From: Limiplasma sp034927815
GTDB taxonomy: Bacteria > Bacillota > Clostridia > Christensenellales > Aristaeellaceae
DNA: 64,000 bases
Reading direction: 5' to 3'
Assembly (NCBI GenBank): GCA_034927815.1
Contig: JAYFPK010000029.1
Location: 142,486-206,485, forward strand
Part shown: positions 35,322 through 42,620 of the stretch, piece after piece
Position numbering within the stretch: position 1 is the stretch's first letter
Layout of the letters: the number at the start of each line of letters is the position of its first letter
The notes under the pieces: model-generated
The model's database searches: none
What the model was told of the DNA's origin: nothing
Seen by the model: the letters and a program-made list of their open reading frames with translations, nothing else
Program-made: the position numbers and the translations under genes

Positions 35322-36323
35322 TTATGGCAGCAACTCAAAGGAAGATCGCTCGTATAATACGCTTGCAAACACGGCATCATAGGCTGCTTGCGTTGCGGTG
35401 AAGTTGTCAATCTCATTTGAATCGTTAATGCAAATCATTGAGTATCGCTGGCCTTGTATCTGCTTAAGCGTATCGGGAGATGCCATCTGCAAGTCCTTTC
35501 CGCGTCTGGTGCTGACGGGTTCAAATTGGCCCTCACAAAGCTGCCAGTAGCGCATCAACCATTCGTTCACATCAGTGCTGTACTCGCGGAATCGGTGCGT
35601 GCATACCTCATGCAGGAGTTCCGGCTCCTTTTCCCAAAGGGTATCAAAAGTGGACTTTAGGAAAGCAATTGGTAAATGGTCGTTGAAGAAACCCGGAAAA
35701 TGCCGCCATGGCATCAGGCATAACGTGCGCAGCAATTGCTTGCCATAGCACGGCGCGAACCATTTCATCGGATTGGCGTGTATAGCCTTGGCCTTGGAAA
35801 AATAGGTGTTAATCACGCACATGTTATTCAATACGATTGAGCCTATATCGTGTTTTTCTGTCACGATAACCGGGCTAAGCACCGCGCTGTCCCTTGGTAG
35901 TCCATTGGGGGCAAAGAACAGCGTTGGCTCAACCGGTTTGAGGAGGAACATATCATCATTGAACAGCACAAAATGCTCTGCAAGACTCTGAATGCGATTG
36001 ATATTCAATTCAATGGGCTGGCAGCTGAACGTTGGCAAATATTCTGCAGGAATGTAGTCCTCGTGTCGTACAATATGCAGCTTCGGATGCGCGCGATTAA
36101 GCCACGGTGGCAAATGTCCCCATGTGATAAAGTGCACTGTTCGTACCCACGGCGCAAATTGTTCCACAGCCCGAAACCAATATTTCAGCAAACCCCAGTC
36201 CCGATAACGGATCACCGAGGCGTCTGCCCCCATGGCAGGACGATACCGTTCTTTTTCAGCTTGCCATTGGGGATCGCTACCGTCCACCCATGGTAGTACG
36301 AAATCAATATCCATATTGTTCAA
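35322..36323 (-). CDS. Stealth-family capsule polysaccharide phosphotransferase
   Basis: Protein of about 333 residues with the conserved Stealth blocks: CR1 IDFVLPWVDGSDPQW (about 5-19), CR2 RYRDWGLLKYWFRAVEQFAP through FNDDMFLLKPVEP (about 39-133), and later CR3/CR4-like parts. Stealth enzymes transfer hexose-1-phosphate from a nucleotide sugar, giving phosphodiester-linked capsules, so the polymer made here probably contains sugar phosphates. TTG at 36323 overlaps the previous stop and has AGAGGAAG five bases upstream; ATG 36314 is the alternative. Gram-positive homologues are known but less common than in pathogens such as Neisseria. Confidence 0.88.
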   Translation of the reverse strand: MNNMDIDFVLPWVDGSDPQWQAEKERYRPAMGADASVIRYRDWGLLKYWFRAVEQFAPWVRTVHFITWGHLPPWLNRAHPKLHIVRHEDYIPAEYLPTFSCQPIELNINRIQSLAEHFVLFNDDMFLLKPVEPTLFFAPNGLPRDSAVLSPVIVTEKHDIGSIVLNNMCVINTYFSKAKAIHANPMKWFAPCYGKQLLRTLCLMPWRHFPGFFNDHLPIAFLKSTFDTLWEKEPELLHEVCTHRFREYSTDVNEWLMRYWQLCEGQFEPVSTRRGKDLQMASPDTLKQIQGQRYSMICINDSNEIDNFTATQAAYDAVFASVLYERSSFELLP

Positions 36324-37297
36324 TACTGCTTCCTCTTTTTGCTATATGCTTTCCAAAATGTATCGTATGCCCAAGGCCCAAGCAGCACAGCCAGGATGGC
36401 AATTTTATCGCGCCAACGTGTATCGCGGTCCATTAGCACAGCAAATGCGTTCCCTCGTACGGTATTCTCTAACTGATCACGCGTTGCGCACATCACCTTA
36501 TCACAATCTACAAAATAACGCCGGACACTCAAAGCCGCATGTGTTTGGCGGCGAATGGCCCCCTTTTGCAGCTCGGGAAAGCGTGATATGATCACATCAA
36601 CCAAGTGATTCACCGCCCACATAAAATCCATTTTAGATGGTTGAAAGGTATCGCGGCTAATGGAATCCGGACGCAACCAATAATGGTACAGGGGCCACGG
36701 CGTATAGGCAAGTGCCCCCGCTGCCGCAACGAGTTCGGCAATGAGATAGGTATCTTCATAAATCCGGCCAACGGGATAACGAAGCGAGTTGAATAGCGAA
36801 CGATGGTACAATTTACCCCATGCGCTGACATCCGGAACACCATGGTATAAGAGCCCATGATAGATTTCGTGCAATGAAAGCGTTCGCTCTCTTTCACTGT
36901 CAGGGAAACGCCGCGATGTCACCTGATCGGCAATGATCGAATGGTTACAGGCCGCCAGCCTTGTCTGGTATTTCTCGCACAGCCCATATAGCGTTGAAAG
37001 ATACGCGGGCTCAACCCAATCGTCCGCATCTACAAAGGCCAGATATTCACCCCGCGCATTTTCGACGCATGAATTGCGGCAGGCTGAAAGCCCCGCGTTT
37101 AGCTGAGTAATTGAACGTACCTTTACATTCGTCGCCACGTATGCCTCGCAGATTTCACGGCTGCTATCGGTAGAGCCATCATTCAGCAGAATAATTTCAA
37201 CATTCGGGTAATCCTGCCGAAGCAGTGAATCAACGCATCGGTGCAAACAAGACTCCATATTATAAATTGTCACCATCATCGAAATCAAAGGCAACAT
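36320..37297 (-). CDS. GT2 family glycosyltransferase
   Basis: Enzyme of 325 residues from ATG 37297 (GGGATGG upstream; the in-frame codon at 37315 is less likely). SMMVTIYNMESCLHRC, LLNDGSTDSSREI and FVDADDWVEPAYL are the GT2 signature, with metal-site DADD. The C-terminal end is basic. It is the first gene of the leftward operon as it stands, overlapping the Stealth gene by four bases. The promoter should lie in 37316-37617. Confidence 0.88.
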   Translation of the reverse strand: MLPLISMMVTIYNMESCLHRCVDSLLRQDYPNVEIILLNDGSTDSSREICEAYVATNVKVRSITQLNAGLSACRNSCVENARGEYLAFVDADDWVEPAYLSTLYGLCEKYQTRLAACNHSIIADQVTSRRFPDSERERTLSLHEIYHGLLYHGVPDVSAWGKLYHRSLFNSLRYPVGRIYEDTYLIAELVAAAGALAYTPWPLYHYWLRPDSISRDTFQPSKMDFMWAVNHLVDVIISRFPELQKGAIRRQTHAALSVRRYFVDCDKVMCATRDQLENTVRGNAFAVLMDRDTRWRDKIAILAVLLGPWAYDTFWKAYSKKRKQY

Positions 37298-37315
37298 TTT
37301 ACCATCCCTTCCCAT

Positions 37316-37617
37316 AAATCGTGGAAGTTGTACCGCACATTAGCGCACCGTCAACCATACCCGTTTTAGTAAGCGCAATTACAACGATACGAATTGGTGG
37401 GCAAAGTCATTTTTGTTACCTCCGCATTTCCAAATAATCTTATCGTAAAGACTATGCTGTCATAAATCCTTGTTCGCATTGAGCACGATTAACCAGGCGC
37501 GGATAACTTTTAAGATTCTCCCTTGTTAAATCATAGTATAGCTTGCTTTTCATGACTTCCTAATTATATTCGAGTTTTGGGAAAAGATCAATACAACAAG
37601 AGGAAAAGGCACGGGAA
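37316..37617. other. Gene-free stretch, likely operon leader
   Basis: About 300 AT-rich bases between the first glycan gene and the ISAs1-type transposase. I see no gene. On the minus strand a TATACT box occurs near 37535-37540 but without a convincing -35 element, so the promoter of the glycan operon is only guessed to be here. Confidence 0.4.
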
Positions 37618-38736
37618 TCAACTTTGCCCCAGTACCTTATGAAGGCAGGAAGAGTCAAGCAAACAGGCGAACATAATTTTTGACATAGGGCATTTGCTGC
37701 CGTTTCTTGCCTGATACTGCTCCACAGTGTTCAAAGCCGCTTTATGGAGCATAGTCAGGTTCTGCTGTATATTCTTGTCTTCTGCTCGACAGCCATCTTC
37801 ATCAAAATGAATATCAAGCAGCCAATGCATGCTTTCAACCGCCCATCCCATTCTGGCATGGTGTAATAGTTCGGTCGCGCTGAGTTTGCGGCTTGATATG
37901 TAATAATGCCACTCCAGCGACTTTCCCTTTTTGCTTTCAAATTCTGTTCTAATTGCGCCAATACAGGTTGGCTGCTTCCATTGTTCTTTATGAGGCAACC
38001 AACTGATGTCCGTTGTTGCATATCCCGTCCGCTTTTCAATTCTGTCTCGGCTTTTTTCGACCTTCGTAAAACTTTCCATACCAGCTTGCAAAGTCTCGTC
38101 TTGTATATACGTTGCAATATCATCCTTTAAGGTCGGATGATTGTCTTTAACGCTCAGCAAATAATCCGCCTTGCCCTTTACGATAAGAGTGGCAGTCTCT
38201 TTCTGGCAGTTCAATGCGTCCGCAACTACCATGCAGCCATGAAGTTTCAATTCTTGGATCAGCTTCTGCATAGCCGGTATTTCGTTTCTTTTGTCCTCTA
38301 CGCTCACCTGATCAAGAGTGATCCCCAATTCTGACAAACGCGCACTGATAATATGAAGGGAGTGGTCATAACTGCCCATGCTTTCGGTCGAGCGAACTCT
38401 CGTTCCATCCATGGCAATCGTCAAATGCTTTCTTTCCTCAGGCAACAGCGAAGCCGTCCATCTCTTAAAGCATTCGTTCAGCGATTCCGGCTTGATGATT
38501 TTCATTAGGCATAGCATCCAATAGTAACAAGGGATTTTTTCTATGGACCATTTCTCCTTCAAAAATGACCCAATATGCTCGCTTGCTGCCCACTGATGTA
38601 TCTGGCTGACGTTTTTTAGCCCACACAGACTTCTTAAAATCGTTATCATAATGATATCCCTTATGCTGCAGTTGTATCCTTTGAGCGGCTTTTCGGTTTC
38701 CCCCTCGTCAAAGTATGACATCATGTTCTTTTCCAT
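37618..38736 (-). CDS. ISAs1-family transposase
   Basis: Protein of 372 residues, close to full length for the family. N-terminal association domain: YNCSIRDIIMITILRSLCG and LKEKWSIEKIPCY. DDE core: IAMDGTRVRST (first D), HGCMVVADALNCQKETA (second D), LLSVKDNHPTL, and the catalytic E in GWAVESMHWLLDIHFDEDGCR. The open frame is unbroken, so this copy may be functional. Terminal inverted repeats could not be placed with confidence. It marks the left border of a mosaic mobile region that runs to 46.7 kb. Confidence 0.88.
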   Translation of the reverse strand: MEKNMMSYFDEGETEKPLKGYNCSIRDIIMITILRSLCGLKNVSQIHQWAASEHIGSFLKEKWSIEKIPCYYWMLCLMKIIKPESLNECFKRWTASLLPEERKHLTIAMDGTRVRSTESMGSYDHSLHIISARLSELGITLDQVSVEDKRNEIPAMQKLIQELKLHGCMVVADALNCQKETATLIVKGKADYLLSVKDNHPTLKDDIATYIQDETLQAGMESFTKVEKSRDRIEKRTGYATTDISWLPHKEQWKQPTCIGAIRTEFESKKGKSLEWHYYISSRKLSATELLHHARMGWAVESMHWLLDIHFDEDGCRAEDKNIQQNLTMLHKAALNTVEQYQARNGSKCPMSKIMFACLLDSSCLHKVLGQS

Positions 38737-38974
38737 ATGCCTATTTTACCACGTTTTAGGCTCTTTGAACATCTGTTTGATGCAAACTTGATTTCCGTTG
38801 AGAAAAGGCCAGGGGAGCGATATTTAAAAAGCCTGGAGGAAACGATAACAGTATGGCAGCAAGCAACGCAATCCTACCGACAATCATAAAGGAGGGCGGA
38901 GTCTATGAGCTGATTCGAGAGGTGAACGCGTCGTGCTACGCAGACGAGCTTGGCCACTGAACAATGGTCGGGTC

Positions 38975-39370
38975 ATGATGCTCACGCTTTCCATATTGGT
39001 GGAACGAGAAGCGAAAATCAAGGCGTTTCAGCTGGAGCCTTTTATCAACGTGCATCTGGATTGCGGAATGCTAACGGTTACAGGAGAGCGCCTGCAAAAC
39101 AGTGAGGAAGCCGAGCAGATCGCCGCTCAATGCAACGGAAAAGAAGCAAGAATCATCCTTTTGGAGAAAGTAGGAGGGACGCAGTTGGTGGCGCTGATCG
39201 GATATATACCCAATGACGTTATCTATCTGCCAGAATTCCAGTGCATAAGCACTGTTGTTGACCATCGCAAACGCGAAAATACCCACAAGGTTTTCCTTAC
39301 TGTGTATGGAACAACCATGAAGGCGGAAGCATCCACCCACTTTAATTTTTCGCGGGCACATCTCCTGTAA
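38975..39370 (+). CDS. Hypothetical protein, possibly a remnant
   Basis: Reads 131 residues from ATG 38975 with balanced composition (AFQLEPFINVHLDCG, VGGTQLVALIGYIP). No domain is recognised, and the ribosome site is weak. Just upstream (38853-38960) a 35-codon frame opening MAASNAILPTIIKEGG has a plausible protein composition but ends at TGA, so the two may be pieces of one broken gene. The gap between the transposase and here holds nothing else. Confidence 0.35.
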   Translation: MMLTLSILVEREAKIKAFQLEPFINVHLDCGMLTVTGERLQNSEEAEQIAAQCNGKEARIILLEKVGGTQLVALIGYIPNDVIYLPEFQCISTVVDHRKRENTHKVFLTVYGTTMKAEASTHFNFSRAHLL

Positions 39371-39434
39371 TTACGATAAGTAGGTTGCCCAGGGATGGAT
39401 ATGTGTCGGCATCACAAAGTGGGGGAGCCAAGGA

Positions 39435-39635
39435 ATGAAATATGAGTGCCGGGTTGCCGGGTTGCCGGGTTGCCGGGTTGCCGGGTTGCAGCACGGTGAA
39501 TTGCTCGAAAAAAGTTGGATTTGTTTTTTGGATGCCGATCACTGGTTCGCCAAAAAAAGTGATCTTGAAATGCTACTAGGAACGGAAGCATTGAAGCGAT
39601 ATCTGAAAAAAGAAGAGATGCCAGTAGAAACATAA
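39435..39635 (+). CDS. Short hypothetical frame starting in a tandem repeat
   Basis: A 66-codon frame. Its first third is translated from the GCCGGGTT repeat (CRVAGLPGCRVAGL), whereas the rest (CFLDADHWFAKKSDLEML, LKRYLKKEEMPVET) looks like the C-terminus of a real protein. The repeat may therefore have fused a random start to a truncated gene. AAGGA lies near the ATG but spacing is poor. Low confidence that it is expressed. Confidence 0.25.
   Translation: MKYECRVAGLPGCRVAGLQHGELLEKSWICFLDADHWFAKKSDLEMLLGTEALKRYLKKEEMPVET
39448..39487. repeat. Tandem octamer repeat, GCCGGGTT x5
   Basis: Five perfect head-to-tail copies of an 8-bp unit, followed directly by GCAGC. A unit of eight is out of phase with codons, so copy-number change would shift the overlapping frame. 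It lies in the mobile mosaic. Confidence 0.95.
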
Positions 39636-39743
39636 GTGATTTTAACTCCATTGAGTAATATCATTCTTTTTTCTTGACCTTGCATATTATTGTCAATATA
39701 ATGTAACTATTATGGTATCAAAACTATGAAGGAGGATTAGCTT

Positions 39744-40070
39744 ATGGCCGTGAGATACACACAGGAACAGAAGGCTGCGGCTTTGAAAAGCATTGAGGAA
39801 GTTGGGTTGGCAAAGACAGCGGAGAATATGAACATAGCGGTACAAACCCTATACAAATGGCGCAATGATTCCGGCGCGGAAAAATCTCCACCTAAATCCC
39901 CGTCCAAATCATCGGTCAAAGCAAAGGCGTCTGAAGCCCGAACTTTGTTGGCAAATGACCGTACACTCCAAAAGAAGAATGACCAACTGGAAGAAGAAAA
40001 TAAGGCTTTACGGGCTACGCTTGCAAGGTATAAATCCATGTTGGTAGCGGCGATGGAGGAAGGTAAATAA
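39744..40070 (+). CDS. Small HTH protein, transposase-OrfA-like
   Basis: Protein of 108 residues with a strong AAGGAGG site before the ATG. Residues 1-45 resemble the helix-turn-helix of transposase OrfA proteins (YTQEQKAAALKSIEEVG, NIAVQTLYKWRND). A Ser/Pro/Lys linker follows, then a heptad coiled coil (QKKNDQLEEENKALRATLARY, about 75-95). It stands alone, with no OrfB behind it, and ends in its own terminator, so it may be a domesticated DNA-binding protein or an orphan OrfA. Confidence 0.65.
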   Translation: MAVRYTQEQKAAALKSIEEVGLAKTAENMNIAVQTLYKWRNDSGAEKSPPKSPSKSSVKAKASEARTLLANDRTLQKKNDQLEEENKALRATLARYKSMLVAAMEEGK

Positions 40071-40120
40071 AAGCCAAATGCCATGTAAAGATTGCTATCC
40101 CCGTGAGGCAAGGGGAAATA

Positions 40121-40146
40121 AAAAAAGTGGCTGAACCCACTTTTTT
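40121..40146 (+). terminator. Intrinsic terminator
   Basis: AAAAAAGTGG (40121-40130) pairs with CCACTTTTTT (40137-40146) across a six-base loop, giving a stem ending in a T-run. It follows the OrfA-like gene by about 50 bases. Confidence 0.8.
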
Positions 40147-40208
40147 ATTTTGGTTTTCCCGTGTTGTTTTGCGGAAGCAACGTATTCACCGCTGTTGTGG
40201 CAAGCAAT

Positions 40209-40375
40209 GCATTATGGTACCCATAATGCCAAAACAGGCGATTTTCGCTCCGCGAAATCCGCCTGTTTTCTGCTTGTTGGGACGCATCCCAAATCCTCTG
40301 ATCGCACCTTGCGGTGCGGCTGCGCGTCCTACGGACACTTGTTTCGCGGGCTGCCGCCCGCCTATTTTTTTTATC
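40209..40375 (+). ncRNA. Candidate structured RNA: run of hairpins ending in a U-tract
   Basis: Several stems stand side by side: GCATTATGG/CCATAATGC with a TAC loop (40209-40229); an 18-bp stem with one mismatch and a TCC loop (40231-40248 with 40252-40269); then GGGA-CGCA-TCCC, GCACC-TTGC-GGTGC and GTCC-TAC-GGAC; finally GCGGGC/GCCCGC (40346-40361) followed by eight T's. No open frame with a ribosome site covers it. The last hairpin and T-run look like a terminator. It could be an RNA gene, an origin-type structure or a decayed repeat cluster. No known RNA family is recognised. Confidence 0.35.
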
Positions 40376-40471
40376 CGCAGTATGCGGTCAGGGCTCTTTC
40401 ATTCGGATATGAAATATTGACATCCGCATGGTACAATTGGATATGCAACAGACTCACTTGAGGTGGGACGC

Positions 40472-40903
40472 ATGACGGCGAAGAAAAAACCAGGAAGGCA
40501 AACCGCTACTCCGGTGAGGAAGATGCATAAGCCTCATAATCAGCAAAAGCCTCACGGCCATTTCTGCTATGTTTGCGGTGAACATAAGGCTAATGAAAAA
40601 TTCTCCGGGCGTGGCCACGCGAACCACATCTGCAAGCAGTGCCAGGCGCTGCCGATGACAAAACGTAATGAGATGGTAGCGGTACGAAAACTAGATAATA
40701 TGGCCTTCCGCTATCTTTCACAAGCAGAGATCAAATGGCTGCGAAAAAAGATGAGCGATCCACGCCCGGAAGTCCGGGATGCCGCTCAAACGACCTATGG
40801 TACCCGCCTTCCTCACGGGGCCGGGCAATGGCCGGGACAAGCACGCCATACTTCGCAATGCTCTCGGCGGTATCCCGCATGGCCTCGTCGTCCACCACTT
40901 TGA
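40472..40903 (+). pseudogene. Zinc-ribbon protein with lost C-terminus
   Basis: Start at ATG 40472 after GAGGTGGG. Residues about 30-55 show CYVCG and CKQC separated by SGRGHANHI, a zinc-ribbon fold; AFRYLSQAEIKWLRKKM follows. Small clostridial proteins of this type are about 100-115 residues. After VRDAAQ (about 40793) the sequence turns into unrelated codons that are the reverse complement of parB, so the true C-terminus was replaced by recombination. Role unknown; DNA or RNA binding is a guess from the zinc ribbon. Confidence 0.7.
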
Positions 40904-41042
40904 AAGGATGGTCTTTGAACGGGAAAAGCTCGGCCAGGGGAATTTCCATTACCTTTTCGTGCCGGTCACCCTCGCGGGCGGCTTCGGACTGGAAAAGCTC
41001 ATCGTAAGAGGTCAGCTGTATGTTTTTGGCGCTGCTTTTCAA
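40731..41042 (-). pseudogene. ParB-like partition protein, truncated
   Basis: The N-terminus is clearly ParB/Spo0J-like: VMEIPLAELFPFKDHPFKV, MRDTAESIAKYGVLVPAIA, then RPREEGGY, the block that normally leads into E-I-I-x-GHRR. At about 40797 the homology stops and the frame reads through the antisense of the zinc-ribbon gene. The nuclease/CTPase motif GHRR, the helix-turn-helix and dimer domain are all missing, so it cannot work as a ParB. It starts 44 bases inside the end of parA, the usual parAB arrangement. Confidence 0.82.
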
Positions 41043-41820
41043 TCTTCAACACCTCCTTCGTGAGCGCAGTATACGCTTCCGCAACCTTCCCTTTGGGGTC
41101 GTGGGCATAGATGCTTTTGCCCTCTGCGCTGATTTCGGCGGCCCGCACCGACAGGGGAATGTTTTTTTCAAAGATTTTCAGCTTGCCGCCGTAGGCTTCG
41201 TGGAGTAGGGCAATGATGTCTTTGGCGTAATTGGTACGGTCGTTTACCATCGTCAGCAGGATGCCGTCGATCTGCAAACGGGGATTGAGCTGTTTTCTCA
41301 CCCTACCGATGGTCTGTAAAAGCTGTTCTAATCCTTTAACGGGCAGGTATTGGGCCTGCACCGGGATCAAAACAGTATCGGCAGCGGCCAGGGCGTTGAC
41401 GGTCATCATGCCCAGGCTGGGCATACAGTCCAGAATCACATAGTCATATTGCCGCTTTACGCCGTCCAGATATTGCCGCAGGATAGTTTCGCGGCTCATG
41501 GCGTTGACCAGCGACACTTCGATGCCGGACAGCTCGATGTTGGCGGGCATGAGATCGACGCCCTCCGCGTGATGCAGGATACCTTCCTGGGGATCAAGGG
41601 GCGTATCGCTCATGGCCTTTCCCGTGACGGTTGCCAGCGTCACCGGCAGTTGATCCGGCTGGGAGTAACCCAAGCTGGCGGTTAGGCTGCCTTGCGCGTC
41701 CGCGTCCACCAACAGCACCTTTTTCCCGTTCTGCGCCAGTCCGATGCCGAGATTGGCGCAGGTGGTAGTCTTGCCGACGCCGCCCTTTTGGTTGGCGACG
41801 GCGATCACATTTGTTGCCAA
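40999..41820 (-). CDS. parA: ParA-type partition ATPase
   Basis: Cytoplasmic Walker-type ATPase of 273 residues that, with ParB, segregates plasmids or integrative elements. The deviant Walker A is QKGGVGKTTT (about 10-19), Walker A' LLVDADAQGSLT, and Walker B VILDCMPSLG. The length and PANIELSGIEV segment match ParA proteins of Tn1549-like conjugative elements and clostridial plasmids. Its partner parB is broken, so partition function is probably lost or supplied elsewhere. AGGTG-type ribosome site in GGAGGTGAAAAC before the ATG. Confidence 0.92.
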   Translation of the reverse strand: MATNVIAVANQKGGVGKTTTCANLGIGLAQNGKKVLLVDADAQGSLTASLGYSQPDQLPVTLATVTGKAMSDTPLDPQEGILHHAEGVDLMPANIELSGIEVSLVNAMSRETILRQYLDGVKRQYDYVILDCMPSLGMMTVNALAAADTVLIPVQAQYLPVKGLEQLLQTIGRVRKQLNPRLQIDGILLTMVNDRTNYAKDIIALLHEAYGGKLKIFEKNIPLSVRAAEISAEGKSIYAHDPKGKVAEAYTALTKEVLKIEKQRQKHTADLLR

Positions 41821-41903
41821 GTCGTTTTCACCTCCAAAATAAAAATGCTGCCCAATTGTCTTTCCGCAATCGGGCAGCGTAATGGTTCTGCCGCTGTTTT
41901 GGG

Positions 41904-42284
41904 TTATATCTGGGCGCCATCAAGTTTGAGGCTCTGCAACACATCGTCCATGTCCAACAGAAGGGAGAATAGGAAATAATGACGTGCCTCCGAATGGTCT
42001 GTCAGCAGTTCCACATCCTCTGAAAACTGCAATCCGGTTACATCATAAAGGATGTGCAAGATCGCAAGCATTTCTGTTTCCCGGCCTTCGTTATACAGGT
42101 CGTTAAGAAGATCAAAAACCCTGTCCATTGCGCTGGCTTCCTTACCGGCGAAGATGAACAGGGTTTCAAGAAGTGGGACGGTTATCGCCCCGGAGATCAG
42201 GTTGATTTTGCCCTGGCTAATTGCGCCGTTGGGTAGCAGGATACCTCGCTCGCTCAATACTTGGTGGGTGTTCTTTGTTTGCAT
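41904..42284 (-). CDS. Hypothetical accessory-element protein
   Basis: Protein of 126 residues from ATG 42284 (GGAGGAAGCCC upstream); the longer frame to 42440 runs through an inverted repeat and is not used. It contains an opening like LSERGILLPNGAISQG, a helical acidic centre (RVFDLLNDLYNEGRETEML) and a C-terminal SEARHYFLFSLLLDMDDVL. Not recognised. It sits 83 bases upstream of parA in the same direction, so it belongs to the partition/backbone module of a mobile element. Confidence 0.65.
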   Translation of the reverse strand: MQTKNTHQVLSERGILLPNGAISQGKINLISGAITVPLLETLFIFAGKEASAMDRVFDLLNDLYNEGRETEMLAILHILYDVTGLQFSEDVELLTDHSEARHYFLFSLLLDMDDVLQSLKLDGAQI

Positions 42285-42308
42285 GGGCTTCCTCCTTTTT
42301 GAATATTT

Positions 42309-42341
42309 AAAACCGCCAGATGTCCATAGTCTGGCGGTTTT
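42309..42341. repeat. 12-bp inverted repeat between divergent genes
   Basis: AAAACCGCCAGA (42309-42320) and TCTGGCGGTTTT (42330-42341) surround nine bases. T-runs at both sides would make it a two-way terminator, but genes on both sides start here and run away from it, so it may be an operator, or isolate the defence genes from transcription entering from either side. Confidence 0.7.
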
Positions 42342-42421
42342 AGGCATAATTGCTTGTCTTTGTTCGGAATGGCGTATATAATAATTTATATACAAATTTG
42401 ACCAATTGGTGGGTTTAGCAT

Positions 42422-42610
42422 ATGGAATACATAACCACAAAGGATGCAGGCGTTAAATGGGGCATATCTGAACGTAGAGTACAGGTTCTATGTGAACAGG
42501 GGCGCATAGAAGGTGTCCAAAAACTTGGAAAAGCGTGGGCCATTCCCAAAGAAGCCCTTAAACCAACTGATAAACGAAAACTCTTAACTAAAAGAGTTAA
42601 AACCGAATAG
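42422..42610 (+). CDS. Small helix-turn-helix (excisionase/MerR-like) protein
   Basis: Protein of 62 residues: YITTKDAGVKWGISERRVQVLC (about 3-24, quoted in part as KDAGVKWGISERRV), then GRIEGVQKLGKAWAIPKEA, the standard MerR/excisionase-type winged helix with its KxGRxWxIP signature. It starts 10 bases before the nuclease gene and points the same way, so it is probably the repressor or regulator of the defence pair. A pure excisionase role is also possible but no integrase is near. Confidence 0.75.
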   Translation: MEYITTKDAGVKWGISERRVQVLCEQGRIEGVQKLGKAWAIPKEALKPTDKRKLLTKRVKTE

Positions 42611-42620
42611 GGGGATATCA

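Noticed and set aside
39448..39487. Octamer array as CRISPR
   Set aside because: Units are 8 bp and head-to-tail with no spacers.
40414..40460. TTGACA near a TACAAT as a promoter for the zinc-ribbon gene
   Set aside because: Spacing is only nine bases, too short for a sigma-70-type promoter.
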